A stretch of DNA of 64,000 nucleotides, taken from NCBI RefSeq assembly GCF_030547245.1, contig NZ_JAUOQT010000006.1:124001-188000 (forward strand), written 5' to 3'. The first letter of the stretch is position 1. Each line of letters opens with the position of its first letter. Shown piece after piece: positions 17,538 to 27,505 of the stretch. Made by a program: the position numbers and the translations under genes. The DNA is from Oceanihabitans sp. 2_MG-2023 (GTDB lineage: Bacteria; Bacteroidota; Bacteroidia; Flavobacteriales; Flavobacteriaceae). The notes beneath the pieces were generated by a model. It searched no databases and was not told the origin of the DNA. It saw only the letters and a list, made by a program, of their open reading frames with translations.

Positions 17538-17545
17538 TATATTTG
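17538..17545 (+). promoter_or_regulatory. Promoter of the AraC-type regulator, -7 element
   Basis: TATATTTG matches TAnnTTTG exactly, 24 bases before the ATG at 17570. The 105-base divergent spacer between the regulator and the aldolase gene should contain the regulator's binding sites, but I could not define them. Confidence 0.55.
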
Positions 17546-17569
17546 TGTATAATTTAAACATAGGTGCTC

Positions 17570-18475
17570 ATGACGAAGTTTATAAATAATATTGAATTAG
17601 GAGATCCTTCAACAAAAAATCAAAATTTTATAGATGTTAATTTAAAACTTTTATGCTGTAGATATTGGTATTTAGGTTTGTGGGATTGCCATGATATGGT
17701 ATATCCATTTTGGCGCATTTATTGGAATAAAAATGAAGGTGGAGAATTGACACTTCAGGAAAATGTTTATACTATGCAACCTGATTACTTATATATAATC
17801 TCCCCTTTTACATCCTTTTCTACAAGGTATTTACAAAATCATAAATATGATTCGGGTATCCACGTTTCGGGAAAAAATTTATCAGAAAGTCATAATGAAA
17901 CCTATTATGAAAAGAAATATCTTTTACATTTTTTTACTCATTTTAATTTAGGAGCTCCATTCGATAATGTGTATCCTGGAATTTATAAAGTAGAATTGAC
18001 AAATCATCTAAAAGAGCGATTAATATATTTAACCGAAAGATTAAAGATTGAAAATCACGATTTTAAGTTAACATTTAATTTGAAGTTGCAAGCTTTTATA
18101 AAAGAAGCAATATCGAATATAGGTCCAGAGTTGTGGAAGACTATTAATATAGATGACCGTGTGTTAAAGGCGCATCGTTTTATAGAAGCTAACATTGAAG
18201 AGAAATTGAGTAACTCCGAATTAGCTTCCATTGTAAGTATGGCGCCAAATTCTTTTGCAAGGCTATTTAAGGAAGAAATGAATATTACTTTACATAAGTT
18301 TATACAAAATCGAAAAATAGCTAAGGCTTGCGAAATTTTTGAATATACAAACGAAACCATAGAAAGTATTTCTTTTAAACTTGGTTTTTCAGATAGATAC
18401 CATTTTTCCAGGGTTTTTAAGTCTATTACAGGTATTTCTCCTGCGCTTTATAAATCGGGAAGGTATACCTCATAA
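17570..18475 (+). CDS. AraC-family transcriptional regulator, likely of the fucose catabolic genes
   Basis: 301 residues. The N-terminal half (about 1-190) is an effector-binding region without a clear family motif, rich in aromatic residues (CCRYWYLGLWDCHD). The C-terminal 100 residues are a double helix-turn-helix AraC domain: ELASIVSMAPNSFARLFKEEM and then SISFKLGFSDRYHFSRVFKSITGISPALYK. Divergent placement between the two catabolic units suggests it senses fucose or a fucose intermediate and activates both. The frame can begin at GTG 17564, but ATG 17570 is preferred. Confidence 0.85.
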   Translation: MTKFINNIELGDPSTKNQNFIDVNLKLLCCRYWYLGLWDCHDMVYPFWRIYWNKNEGGELTLQENVYTMQPDYLYIISPFTSFSTRYLQNHKYDSGIHVSGKNLSESHNETYYEKKYLLHFFTHFNLGAPFDNVYPGIYKVELTNHLKERLIYLTERLKIENHDFKLTFNLKLQAFIKEAISNIGPELWKTINIDDRVLKAHRFIEANIEEKLSNSELASIVSMAPNSFARLFKEEMNITLHKFIQNRKIAKACEIFEYTNETIESISFKLGFSDRYHFSRVFKSITGISPALYKSGRYTS

Positions 18476-18691
18476 ATTTATCTCTAGACAGTTTCTAATT
18501 ATTTATGTGTGATTTGTTAATGTTTAAATTATACATAAAGTAGCATATTATAGATAAATATTTTTTCTTTAGTATTTGGCAACTTTGTATGTGAACGGTT
18601 TTCCTTTGTTCAGAAACAATAATTATATTTTAAAAAAGCAATGCCTTTTTTAATACTATTAAGCTAAAAATAAAATCTAAAAACACTAATT

Positions 18692-20131
18692 ATGAAACAT
18701 TTTGATCAATACATCAACGGTAAATTTGTGAAATCAACTTCCACAGAAACTACAGAAGTTTTAAACCCATGTACTGAAGAAGTTTTATCACTAATACCTA
18801 AAGGGTCTGTGGCTGATGCTAATCAAGCCTTAGAAGCTGCGCAAGGAGCGCAACATGCTTGGAAATCACTTACAGCTATTGAAAGAGCAGGGTATTTACA
18901 TAAAATGGCTACTGTGATTCGTGAAAATAGAGTGTTTTTAGCCGAAACATTGGCAAGTGAACAAGCTAAGGTTATTGGATTAGCTCAGGTTGAGATTGAT
19001 GTTACAGCAGATTATTTCGATTATAATGCTGGATGGGCAAGAAGAATTGAAGGAGAAATTATTCAGAGTGATCGTAAAAAAGAGCATATATATTTGCACA
19101 AAGCTCCTATTGGAGTAGCTGTTGGTATTTGTCCATGGAACTTTCCGTTTTTTGTTGCAGCTCGCAAAATAGCACCATCTTTAGTTACAGGTAATACATG
19201 TGTTTTAAAGCCAAGTTGTATTGCGCCAAATACGATATTAGAATTCATTAAATTAATTGAAAAAATAGATCTTCCAGCTGGAGTTTTAAATGTAGTTTGT
19301 GGAACAGGACCAGTGGTTGGAAATGCGCTTACTTCAAGTTCTATTACTGGAATAATAAGTTTAACAGGAAGTGTGTTTGCAGGACAACAGGTAATGGCTG
19401 CAGCATCTAAAAACTTAACTAAAGTATCTTTAGAATTAGGAGGAAAAGCACCAGCAATTGTATGTGCAGATGCTAATTTAGATCTTGCTGTAAATGCAGT
19501 AGTTTCTTCTAGAGTTATTTATAGTGGTCAAGTTTGTAACTGTGCAGAACGTGTTTATGTAGAAGATTCTATATATGATGAATTTTTAGATAAAGTGACT
19601 AAAAAAATGGGAGAGCTAAAGGTGGAAGACGCTTTTTCAGATAATAATCCAGATATGAGTAGTATGGTGTCTAAGGCACAATATGATAAAGTTGCAGAAA
19701 TGGTCGAGTATGCAAAAAAAGAAGGAGCAGAAGTTGTATTAGGTGGCGGTCGTTCTACGAATTTTGATAAAGGTTATTTCTACCAACCAACTTTATTAAC
19801 TAACGTGACTCAAAATATGCAAATCATACAAGAAGAAGTTTTTGGACCTGTATTGCCTGTAATGAAATTTGCGACTTTAGATGAAGCTATTGCTTTAGCG
19901 AATGATAGCGAATATGGTTTAACTTCGTCTATTTTTTCAGAAAACATTAATAAAGTAATGCATGCCTGCGATCAATTAGAATACGGAGAAACGTATGTAA
20001 ATAGAGAGCATTTTGAAGCAATTCAAGGATTCCATGCAGGGTGGAAAAAATCTGGATTAGGTGGTGCAGATGGAAAACATGGAATGGAAGAGTATTTACA
20101 AACCAAAGTCATTTATACACAATACCAATAG
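18692..20131 (+). CDS. aldA: Lactaldehyde dehydrogenase (aldehyde dehydrogenase family)
   Basis: 479 residues, the same length as E. coli AldA, which oxidises L-lactaldehyde to L-lactate with NAD. The catalytic cysteine motif YSGQVCNCAERVYVE (Cys282 by the GQxC rule) matches the AldA signature closely; SLELGGKAPAIV holds the general-base glutamate and GICPWNFPFF binds the nucleotide. In this cluster it handles the lactaldehyde released by the aldolase. The 216 bases upstream contain CAACTTTG (18580-18587), a one-mismatch -7 element. A hairpin terminator follows, so fucP may need its own promoter or readthrough. Confidence 0.92.
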   Translation: MKHFDQYINGKFVKSTSTETTEVLNPCTEEVLSLIPKGSVADANQALEAAQGAQHAWKSLTAIERAGYLHKMATVIRENRVFLAETLASEQAKVIGLAQVEIDVTADYFDYNAGWARRIEGEIIQSDRKKEHIYLHKAPIGVAVGICPWNFPFFVAARKIAPSLVTGNTCVLKPSCIAPNTILEFIKLIEKIDLPAGVLNVVCGTGPVVGNALTSSSITGIISLTGSVFAGQQVMAAASKNLTKVSLELGGKAPAIVCADANLDLAVNAVVSSRVIYSGQVCNCAERVYVEDSIYDEFLDKVTKKMGELKVEDAFSDNNPDMSSMVSKAQYDKVAEMVEYAKKEGAEVVLGGGRSTNFDKGYFYQPTLLTNVTQNMQIIQEEVFGPVLPVMKFATLDEAIALANDSEYGLTSSIFSENINKVMHACDQLEYGETYVNREHFEAIQGFHAGWKKSGLGGADGKHGMEEYLQTKVIYTQYQ

Positions 20132-20165
20132 TAGATTGTAACTATTAAAAAGTTGATTAGTAGTG

Positions 20166-20217
20166 AAGCATGCTATTGTAAATGAAATTCATTTAAAAAA
20201 TAGTATGCTTTTTTTTT
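20166..20217 (+). terminator. Hairpin terminator or attenuator between aldA and fucP
   Basis: Arms AAGCATGCTATT (20166-20177) and AATAGTATGCTT (20199-20210) pair with a single G-T mismatch and are followed by seven further T residues. The loop contains a second small palindrome, AAATGAAATTCATTT. The structure would end most aldA transcripts and may set the lower or higher level of the downstream genes. Confidence 0.75.
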
Positions 20218-20251
20218 CTAAAAGAACCTATTTAAACACTAAAGCTAAAAC

Positions 20252-21553
20252 ATGAAAAGTATAGAAAAAGTACCAGTAGTATCCAAAGAAGTTTTGATTC
20301 CTTTTATATTAATAACATCTTTATTTGCGCTTTGGGGGTTTGCAAATGATATTACTAACCCCATGGTTGCAGCATTTGGTACGGTAATGGAAATTTCTAC
20401 GGCTAAAGCTGCTCTAGTGCAATTTGCGTTTTATGGCGGTTATGCTACCATGGCGATTCCAGCAGCTCTTTTTGTTAGAAAATATAGTTACAAAAAAGGT
20501 ATTCTATTAGGTCTTTCATTATATGCTTTTGGAGCACTATTGTTTTATCCTGCTGCAGAATTTGAAATTTTCGGATTCTTTTTAGGCTCCCTTTATATTT
20601 TGACCTTCGGTTTGGCTTTTTTAGAAACAACTGCAAATCCATATATTCTATCTATGGGAGATGAACGTACTGCTACACAACGTTTAAATTTGGCTCAGGC
20701 TTTCAATCCAATAGGTTCCCTTTTTGGAATGTTTGTGGCTTCAAAATTTATTCTTACTGCTTTAGATTCTGATAAAAGAAATGAAATGGGAGAATTGATT
20801 TTTTCTACCTTAGGTGAAGCAAAAAAAGCTGTCATTAGAACACACGATCTAGCTATTATTAGAAACCCTTATGTTATTCTTGGTGCTGTTGTAATTATCA
20901 TGTTGATTATAATTGCAGTGGCTAAAATGCCTAAACGTGCAATAAACGAAGAGCAAGGTTCTGCCAAAGATTCTTTTAAAAGATTGTTTCGCAATGGTAA
21001 GTACCGCGAAGGTGTTTTAGCGCAATTATTTTATGTAGCTGCACAAATTATGTGTTGGACATTTATCATTCAATACGCAGATAATTTAGGTATTGCAAAA
21101 GCAACAGCGCAAAACTATAATATTGTTGCAATGGGTATTTTTTTAACCAGTAGGTTTATTACCACTTTTTTAATGAAATATGTAAATGCTAAAAAGTTAC
21201 TTATGATTTTTGCTCTATGTGCTATGGCTACAATGCTTGGAGTTATTTTTATTGAAGGTATGATGGGGCTTTATTTACTAGTAGCAACTTCTGCATTTAT
21301 GTCCTTAATGTTTCCAACAATTTACGGTATTGCACTTAATGGTTTAAGTGAAGAGGATTCTACACTTGGTGCTGCAGGTCTAGTGATGGCAATTGTAGGA
21401 GGTGCTTTAATGCCAATCTTACAAGGTTCAATTATCGATATGGGTACTGTTGGTTCTTTTGCAGCGGTTAATGCCTCTTTTATATTGCCTTTTATATGCT
21501 TTTGCTTTATTGCATTTTATGGGTATAGAACACTAAAGGTTCATAAAGACTAA
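20252..21553 (+). CDS. fucP: L-fucose:H+ symporter
   Basis: 433-residue major facilitator superfamily permease with about 12 membrane helices, in the FHS (fucose-galactose-gluconate) family. Family marks are FALWGFANDITNPMVAAF in helix 1, a helix-4 region LAFLETTANPYIL with the conserved ETxxNPY and QRLNLAQAFNPIGSLFG. Later come FPTIYGIALNGL and GAAGLVMAIVGGALMP. It imports L-fucose from the periplasm, where the GH29 enzymes encoded to the right release it. It is followed by a small gene and the lactate dehydrogenase in the same direction. Confidence 0.94.
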   Translation: MKSIEKVPVVSKEVLIPFILITSLFALWGFANDITNPMVAAFGTVMEISTAKAALVQFAFYGGYATMAIPAALFVRKYSYKKGILLGLSLYAFGALLFYPAAEFEIFGFFLGSLYILTFGLAFLETTANPYILSMGDERTATQRLNLAQAFNPIGSLFGMFVASKFILTALDSDKRNEMGELIFSTLGEAKKAVIRTHDLAIIRNPYVILGAVVIIMLIIIAVAKMPKRAINEEQGSAKDSFKRLFRNGKYREGVLAQLFYVAAQIMCWTFIIQYADNLGIAKATAQNYNIVAMGIFLTSRFITTFLMKYVNAKKLLMIFALCAMATMLGVIFIEGMMGLYLLVATSAFMSLMFPTIYGIALNGLSEEDSTLGAAGLVMAIVGGALMPILQGSIIDMGTVGSFAAVNASFILPFICFCFIAFYGYRTLKVHKD

Positions 21554-21578
21554 ATCTTTTTTAAAAATTAAAACGATT

Positions 21579-21746
21579 ATGGAAGTGAATGGAAAAATTA
21601 TAGAAGAATTTGGATTTAAGGCTTCAAAAATGGGTTTTTTTCAAGAATGGCAATCTTTAGTAGATGTGCTTAAAAAGGAAAAAGATATATCTGTAAATGA
21701 AGCTTCCGAAATAGCTTTTCAAAGGTTATTAAACCAATCCAATTAA
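21579..21746 (+). CDS. 55-residue protein of unknown function between fucP and the lactate dehydrogenase
   Basis: ATG at 21579 begins MEVNGKIIEEFGF and the frame ends at TAA 21746. The product is soluble, mixed charged and amphipathic, with one tryptophan (FQEWQSLVDVLKKEK) and a predicted C-terminal helix (VNEASEIAFQRLL). It has no signal peptide or metal motif, and I do not recognise a family. Spacing (25 bases after fucP, 37 before the next ATG) and codon use like its neighbours support a real gene in the catabolic operon. A small regulatory subunit or an uncharacterised metabolic helper are guesses only. Confidence 0.65.
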   Translation: MEVNGKIIEEFGFKASKMGFFQEWQSLVDVLKKEKDISVNEASEIAFQRLLNQSN

Positions 21747-21783
21747 AAAAAAATAGATTATTATAAAAAAAACGATTCTCAAA

Positions 21784-22950
21784 ATGGCTGACCAAAAAAA
21801 AGAAATCAAAATTAACTCGAAATATCCTTCGGTTACAGATTTAAGAAATAGAGCTAAGAAAAAAATGCCAAAGTTTGCTTTTGAGTATTTAGATGGTGGA
21901 TGTAACGAAGATATTAATCTAGATAAAAATCGATCTGATATTCAGAAAGTAGAACTCATGCCTCAATATTTATCAAAATTTGATAAATCGGATTTGAGAA
22001 CGGAATTGTTTGGCCATACCTATGATGCGCCTTTTGGTATTGCACCTGTTGGTTTGCAAGGTTTAATGTGGCCTAATTCTCCAGAAATATTAGCAAAAGC
22101 TGCAGCAGAACACAATATACCCTTTATTTTAAGTACGGTAACAACCTCAAGTATTGAACGTATTGCAGAAATTACAGAAGGGAAGTCTTGGTTTCAATTA
22201 TACCATCCAGCTGAAGAAAAAGTAAAAAGAGATTTGTTAGATAGGTCTGCTGCAGCTGGAACAGATGTATTAGTTATTTTGGCTGATGTTCCAACTTTTG
22301 GATATAGACCTCGCGATGTTCGTAATGGGTTGGCAATGCCACCATCTATGAGTGTAAAAAATATTATTGAAGTTTTTAAGAAACCAGATTGGGCTATTCA
22401 AACCTTAATACACGGTCAGCCTGCTTTTAAAACCTTAGAACCGTATATGCCTAAAGGATTGAACTTAAAAAAACTTGGGGAATTTATGGATGCTACATTT
22501 TCTGGAAGATTAAATGAAGAAAGAATAGCCTCCATTAGAGAACAATGGAAAGGAAAATTAGTGATTAAAGGTGTTGTAAGTGAGGAAGATACTGAAAAAG
22601 CAATTAGTCTAGGTGTTGATGGTTTAATTGTATCTAATCATGGTGGGCGCCAATTAGATGCAGGACAATCTACTATTGTACCTATGACGCACTTAGCTAA
22701 AAAATATAAGGATAAAATAAAAATCATGGTAGACTCTGGTTTACGTGGTGGGCCAGATATTGCAAGAGCAATGGCTAGTGGTGCAGAGTTTACATTTATG
22801 GGACGCAGTTTTATGTATGGTGTTGGTGCTTTAGGAAAAGAAGGTGGTGATCATACTATTTCTTTAATGAAACGTGAGTTTCAACAAGTAATGGAACAGG
22901 TTTGTTGTGAAAAAGTAGGCGATTTACCTAATCACATTATAAATAAGTAG
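21784..22950 (+). CDS. lldD: FMN-dependent alpha-hydroxy acid dehydrogenase, probable L-lactate dehydrogenase
   Basis: 388-residue member of the LldD/glycolate oxidase family. The N-terminal SVTDLRNRAKKKMPKFAFEYLDGG, the FMN-binding PFGIAPVGLQGLMWP, the catalytic histidine in VSNHGGRQLD (His286) and the phosphate-binding DSGLRGGPDIARA are all present. It would oxidise L-lactate from the aldA step to pyruvate, passing electrons to quinone. This closes the route from fucose to central metabolism. Other 2-hydroxy acids are possible substrates, but the neighbourhood argues for lactate. Confidence 0.88.
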   Translation: MADQKKEIKINSKYPSVTDLRNRAKKKMPKFAFEYLDGGCNEDINLDKNRSDIQKVELMPQYLSKFDKSDLRTELFGHTYDAPFGIAPVGLQGLMWPNSPEILAKAAAEHNIPFILSTVTTSSIERIAEITEGKSWFQLYHPAEEKVKRDLLDRSAAAGTDVLVILADVPTFGYRPRDVRNGLAMPPSMSVKNIIEVFKKPDWAIQTLIHGQPAFKTLEPYMPKGLNLKKLGEFMDATFSGRLNEERIASIREQWKGKLVIKGVVSEEDTEKAISLGVDGLIVSNHGGRQLDAGQSTIVPMTHLAKKYKDKIKIMVDSGLRGGPDIARAMASGAEFTFMGRSFMYGVGALGKEGGDHTISLMKREFQQVMEQVCCEKVGDLPNHIINK

Positions 22951-23211
22951 CCTTAGAATTATTGGTGTTTTGTATAAGGTAATAAAAATGTATTGTTAAG
23001 TGTTGATTTTTAGTAAATAAAGCCTAAAGTTGCATATTAAATTCTTTTTTCAATAGAGTATACTAATAACATTGTTTATCTTTTGAGAGAGAATTTGTAT
23101 AAGAGTGATACATGAGAATAAGTTAATTGTTCTTTTCTTTTTTGGTTTTAAAAACCAATATCATTTGTAAATATAATTAGCAAACAATTATTTTTTAATG
23201 CACAATATTAT

Positions 23212-26200
23212 ATGAAAATAAAACTAATCTATCTCTTGACATTTTTATCAGTGAGTTTTAGTTATGCTCAAATTAAAAATGTTCAACCCAGTAACCAAAG
23301 AATAGAATCTTTTAATAGTGAACAAGGTTTTAATCAAAATACGGTTAGTGCTATTATTTCCGATTCTAAAGGGTATCTATGGGTAGCTACGCCAAATGGA
23401 TTAGTGCGTTATGATGGTTATTCTTTTGAATACTATTATCATGATCATGAAAATAAACAGTCTTTAATTAATAATTATGTATCCCATCTTTTAAGCGATT
23501 CTAAAGGCAGAATCTGGATTGCAACAAGAGAAGGAATAAATATATATTTAACAGATAAGGAGCAATTTCTGCCAATAAAAAACTCAACAAATAAGGCTGT
23601 TTGTATAAAAGAAGATGGTAGAAATCGTGTTTTTGTAGGTGATAGTAAAAAGATTGAAGTTTATTATTCAGGAGGTGAAGACTTAGAAGAAATAAATAAA
23701 ATCACCGAAATTAATTTAGAAAAAGTATTAGGCGATAATACCATTACAGATATAGAGTTTTATTCCGATTCCGAATTGTTAGTAGCTACCAATACTAAAA
23801 TTTATAAAATAGATTTTAATGAAAAAGCAAATTATACAATTGGAGTTTTAGAACTTCAGTTGGATAAAAAGATAAATGCTATAAAAAAAATAATAAAGGT
23901 AGATAATTCTTTGTGGATAGGAACTAGTACTGGTCTTTATCAAACATTTCATGAAAATAGTCGATTAATTACAGTAGGTACTCATTTTACATCTAGTAAC
24001 GAAAATATTGATACTCAATATGATATTCTATCTCTATATTTAGATACAGAAAAGAAATTATGGATTGGTACAAGAAAAAATGGTATTGTTTGTTACGATG
24101 CTAATACCTCTAATTTTAGATCCTTTAAATTTGATTCAAAATATAATAACGGTTTAACCAGTAACCGAATTAATTGTTTTTTTGAAGATGCTTTTGGGGT
24201 TTTATGGATAGGAACTGCCCAAGGAGGATTGAATAAATTTGATAAAAATCAAAAACCTTTTCAAAATTATTCGCATAATCCGTATGATGATAAATCCTTA
24301 TCAGGAAACTTGATTACAGATATAACGGAAGCTTCTGATGGTACAATTTGGATGTCTTTTTTTGAAAGTTCTATATGTAGAACCGATGAAAAGTTAAACA
24401 TTAAAACGGTAAATCAAATTCATTTTAATCGACTTGAAAAACAATTGAGTATGTTAAAGGAGCAATGGGTTTTACGTTTGTACCAAGATGATAATGGGTA
24501 TTGGTGGATTAGCACCAGCGAAGGGATTTACTTGTATGATGAAAAAAAGGATAATCTACATAAAATACAAATACTAGTAGAAGGGCAACTAATCAATCCC
24601 ATTTTTTATCGCCTCATCGAACAAATGAATGCAGATCAAATTATTTTAGGAGGTTCTAAAATTTTGATGCTTAATAATCCTTGGGAATCAATTTTAAATG
24701 ACAAACCTATTGAAACGGTACAGGTTTTATTTGATATAGGTGCTAATAATCAAATTAATGAATACTTAAAAGATGATTTTGGTAACTATTGGTTTGCAAC
24801 AATTAATGGGATTTATAGAGTAATTAAAAATAATGAAGAATGGTTGATAAAAAACCACATATCCACAAACTCTGATGATGGTTTAAAGCTTAGTAATAAC
24901 CGTGTATTTTCAATGCATAAAGACCTTAATAAAAATATTTGGTTAGGAACATTTGGAGGCGGTTTAATGAAAATTAAATTAAATGTTTTAGGGGAACCTT
25001 TAGAAATTAAAGGTTATCATAAAAAAGAAGGACTTCGTGATGAAGCGATTTATGGAATTTTAGAAGATGATAAAGAACAACTGTGGTTAAGTACAGATAT
25101 GGGAATTGGTCATTTTGATCCTATAAATGAAACATTTGATTTTTATGATGTAAATAATGGGATTTTAAGTAATAATTTTCGACAATCTGCGTATCTAAAA
25201 ACCAAAAACGGTACTATGTTAATGGGGGGCGTTGGTGGTTTAACAATCTTTGATCCGAATGATATCAATAAAAATGAAATTTCGCCAAAAATTTTAATCT
25301 CGCGATTAAAAATAAATAATCAGCCAATCGTAGTTGGTAAGAAAATTAATAATAAGGTTGTTCTGGAGCGTTCCATTTCAGAAACCAAACAACTTGTAGT
25401 TGGTAATAATAGTAGAAATATTTCATTAGATATTATAGTGCAACATAGTGCTACTCCAAATAAAAATAAATTAGCGTATAAGTTAGAAGGTGTAAATAAC
25501 GACTGGATAGAAATTGATGGAGGAAAAACGACAGCTACATATACTAATCTAAGTCCTGGGAATTATATTTTTTTATATAAAGGCGCCAATGGCGATGGAA
25601 TTTGGACAACTAAAACGGAAAGTTTTTCTATAGAAGTATTAGCACCTTGGTATTCGAGAAATTGGAGCATAGCGTTATGGGTGTTATTAGTAAGCTTAAT
25701 AACTTATGGTGTTTTTAAGTACTTAGTTAAAGTCGAGAAATTAAACCAAAAACTAAAGTTTGAACAATTAGACAAAGAAAGAGTTAGAGATATGAATCAA
25801 GCAAAATTGCGCTTCTTTACTAACATATCACACGATTTTAAAACACCGCTGTCATTAATTATTGGCCCATTAGAAAAAATAGCAGAGCAAAATAAAGATA
25901 TAGGAAATCAAAAATATTTTTCTATCATTCAAAATAATATTTCAAGACTTCAACGATTAATCGATCAGCTAATTTCTTATAGAAAAGCCGAAACGGGGCA
26001 TCTGGAACTAAACTATTCAAAAATTACTTTAGGTAATTTTATTTATCCTTTAATGGAAGCTTTTGAAGAATATTCTCAAAAAACACTTCTTAATTTTTAT
26101 TATAAAGTAGACGAGCCTAATAAACTTATCTCTTTAGATTTAAATAAAACAGAACGTGTTCTTTTAAACTTGTTTTCTAATGCGGTTAAATATTCTAATT

Positions 26201-27345
26201 TAAATAGAGAAGTAAATATTGAAGCAGGATTTGTTACAAATAAGGAAAAGGAATGTTTGTTTATTCAAGTAACAAATACTAGTGAAGGTATACCTTCTGA
26301 TAAAATTGACAGAGTCTTCGATCGTTATTATCGTGGAGTAGATGAAAAAAATGATTGGAGCGGTACAGGTATTGGTTTAGCACTATGTAAATCATTAATA
26401 GAATTAATGAAAGGTTCTATTGAGGTGACTAGTGAAATAGATAAGAAAACAACATTTAGAATAGAGCTTCCCGTTGTAGATAAAGGAAATTATTTAGAAG
26501 AAGGGGAATTTAATAAATATCAAAAGCTAGTAACAGATTGGTTACCTGCAGAATTAGATAATCCGCAAGATGAAACCTTAGACATTCTTCGGCCTACTAT
26601 TTTAGTAATTGATGATGAGCAAGACGTACGTTCTTTTCTTTATGAATCTTTTAAAAGTAAGTATAATGTTTTAGTAGCAGCAGATGGTGAAGAAGGATTA
26701 ATGAAAATACAAGAAAATCCACCACAACTAGTCATTAGCGATGTAATGATGCCAAAATTAAACGGTTATGACCTTTGTGAAAAAATCAAGTCTAGTATAG
26801 AGTTTTGTCATATTCCAGTGATCCTATTAACAGCAATGGGTGATGATCTAAAGGAAATTAAGGGTTTAGAATTAGGTGCAGATGATTATATTGTTAAACC
26901 ATTTTCTATTAAATATTTAGAAGTTAGGGTGAAAACACTCATAGAAAATAAACAACGCATATTTACTCATTTTTCTAGAAATAGTTCCATCCCTAAAGAT
27001 TCATTAATGACTTCTAGTAGGGATAAACAATTTTTGGAAAAAATCAATATATCAATAGAGAGAAATATGTCCAATTCGGCATTTGGCGTCGAAGAGTTAG
27101 CAACAGATATAGGTATGAGTACTTCTCATTTTTATAGAAAACTAAAAGAACTTACTGGTCAAGCCCCTAATGTTTATCTTAGGAACTTTCGTTTACAAAA
27201 AGCAGCACAATTATTAACGGCAAATAAAAATTTAACTGCCGCGGATATTATGTTTGAAATTGGTATAGAGTCAAAGTCTTATTTTTCTTCCGCTTTTAAA
27301 AAAATACATGGAGTTTCTCCATCAGAATTTGTTAAGAAATTATAA
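23212..27345 (+). CDS. Hybrid two-component system sensor-regulator (HTCS) of the polysaccharide locus
   Basis: 1377-residue one-protein signalling system. Order: signal peptide (1-19); periplasmic two-component propeller repeats (about 25-720, with recurring WIGT and GLxxYD units) and a Y_Y_Y domain (about 725-810); a membrane helix (about 818-840); histidine kinase with His874 in NISHDFKTPLS and a HATPase domain (NLFSNAVKYS, GTGIGLALCKS); receiver with Asp1177 in VISDVMMPK; and a C-terminal AraC helix-turn-helix (about 1275-1377). Such proteins bind an oligosaccharide in the periplasm and directly activate the adjacent locus. It precedes the enzyme genes, so it is the likely activator. The 261-base upstream spacer showed no exact TAnnTTTG. 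Confidence 0.95.
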   Translation: MKIKLIYLLTFLSVSFSYAQIKNVQPSNQRIESFNSEQGFNQNTVSAIISDSKGYLWVATPNGLVRYDGYSFEYYYHDHENKQSLINNYVSHLLSDSKGRIWIATREGINIYLTDKEQFLPIKNSTNKAVCIKEDGRNRVFVGDSKKIEVYYSGGEDLEEINKITEINLEKVLGDNTITDIEFYSDSELLVATNTKIYKIDFNEKANYTIGVLELQLDKKINAIKKIIKVDNSLWIGTSTGLYQTFHENSRLITVGTHFTSSNENIDTQYDILSLYLDTEKKLWIGTRKNGIVCYDANTSNFRSFKFDSKYNNGLTSNRINCFFEDAFGVLWIGTAQGGLNKFDKNQKPFQNYSHNPYDDKSLSGNLITDITEASDGTIWMSFFESSICRTDEKLNIKTVNQIHFNRLEKQLSMLKEQWVLRLYQDDNGYWWISTSEGIYLYDEKKDNLHKIQILVEGQLINPIFYRLIEQMNADQIILGGSKILMLNNPWESILNDKPIETVQVLFDIGANNQINEYLKDDFGNYWFATINGIYRVIKNNEEWLIKNHISTNSDDGLKLSNNRVFSMHKDLNKNIWLGTFGGGLMKIKLNVLGEPLEIKGYHKKEGLRDEAIYGILEDDKEQLWLSTDMGIGHFDPINETFDFYDVNNGILSNNFRQSAYLKTKNGTMLMGGVGGLTIFDPNDINKNEISPKILISRLKINNQPIVVGKKINNKVVLERSISETKQLVVGNNSRNISLDIIVQHSATPNKNKLAYKLEGVNNDWIEIDGGKTTATYTNLSPGNYIFLYKGANGDGIWTTKTESFSIEVLAPWYSRNWSIALWVLLVSLITYGVFKYLVKVEKLNQKLKFEQLDKERVRDMNQAKLRFFTNISHDFKTPLSLIIGPLEKIAEQNKDIGNQKYFSIIQNNISRLQRLIDQLISYRKAETGHLELNYSKITLGNFIYPLMEAFEEYSQKTLLNFYYKVDEPNKLISLDLNKTERVLLNLFSNAVKYSNLNREVNIEAGFVTNKEKECLFIQVTNTSEGIPSDKIDRVFDRYYRGVDEKNDWSGTGIGLALCKSLIELMKGSIEVTSEIDKKTTFRIELPVVDKGNYLEEGEFNKYQKLVTDWLPAELDNPQDETLDILRPTILVIDDEQDVRSFLYESFKSKYNVLVAADGEEGLMKIQENPPQLVISDVMMPKLNGYDLCEKIKSSIEFCHIPVILLTAMGDDLKEIKGLELGADDYIVKPFSIKYLEVRVKTLIENKQRIFTHFSRNSSIPKDSLMTSSRDKQFLEKINISIERNMSNSAFGVEELATDIGMSTSHFYRKLKELTGQAPNVYLRNFRLQKAAQLLTANKNLTAADIMFEIGIESKSYFSSAFKKIHGVSPSEFVKKL

Positions 27346-27410
27346 TAAGTATTATTTCAATATCTCATTATATCTTTTTTTGTAATATATAGGTTTTTTC
27401 TTACAATAAT

Positions 27411-27476
27411 GATTGAACTCAGTAATATTATGAAGGATATGAGTAAGCCTCTTTTAGTCTGATAATTGCATATTTG
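27411..27476 (+). promoter_or_regulatory. Operator and promoter block of enzyme unit 1 (copy 1)
   Basis: GATTGAACTCAGTAATA (27411-27427), GAGTAAG (27441-27447), TTAGT (27454-27458) and GCATATTTGT (27468-27477) recur in the same order before the second enzyme unit at 40274-40340, with nearly identical spacing. CATATTTG is a one-mismatch -7 element and is followed by about 29 bases of leader before the ATG at 27506. The upstream blocks would be the regulator site. Confidence 0.65.
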
Positions 27477-27505
27477 TGATAATACTTAGGTGAAAATTAA
27501 GATTA

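Noticed and set aside
22990-23040. Third copy of the operator blocks before the HTCS gene
   Set aside because: GCATATT (23032-23038) and a GTTGA...TAGTAAATA stretch recall the blocks, but spacing is about half and the match is poor.
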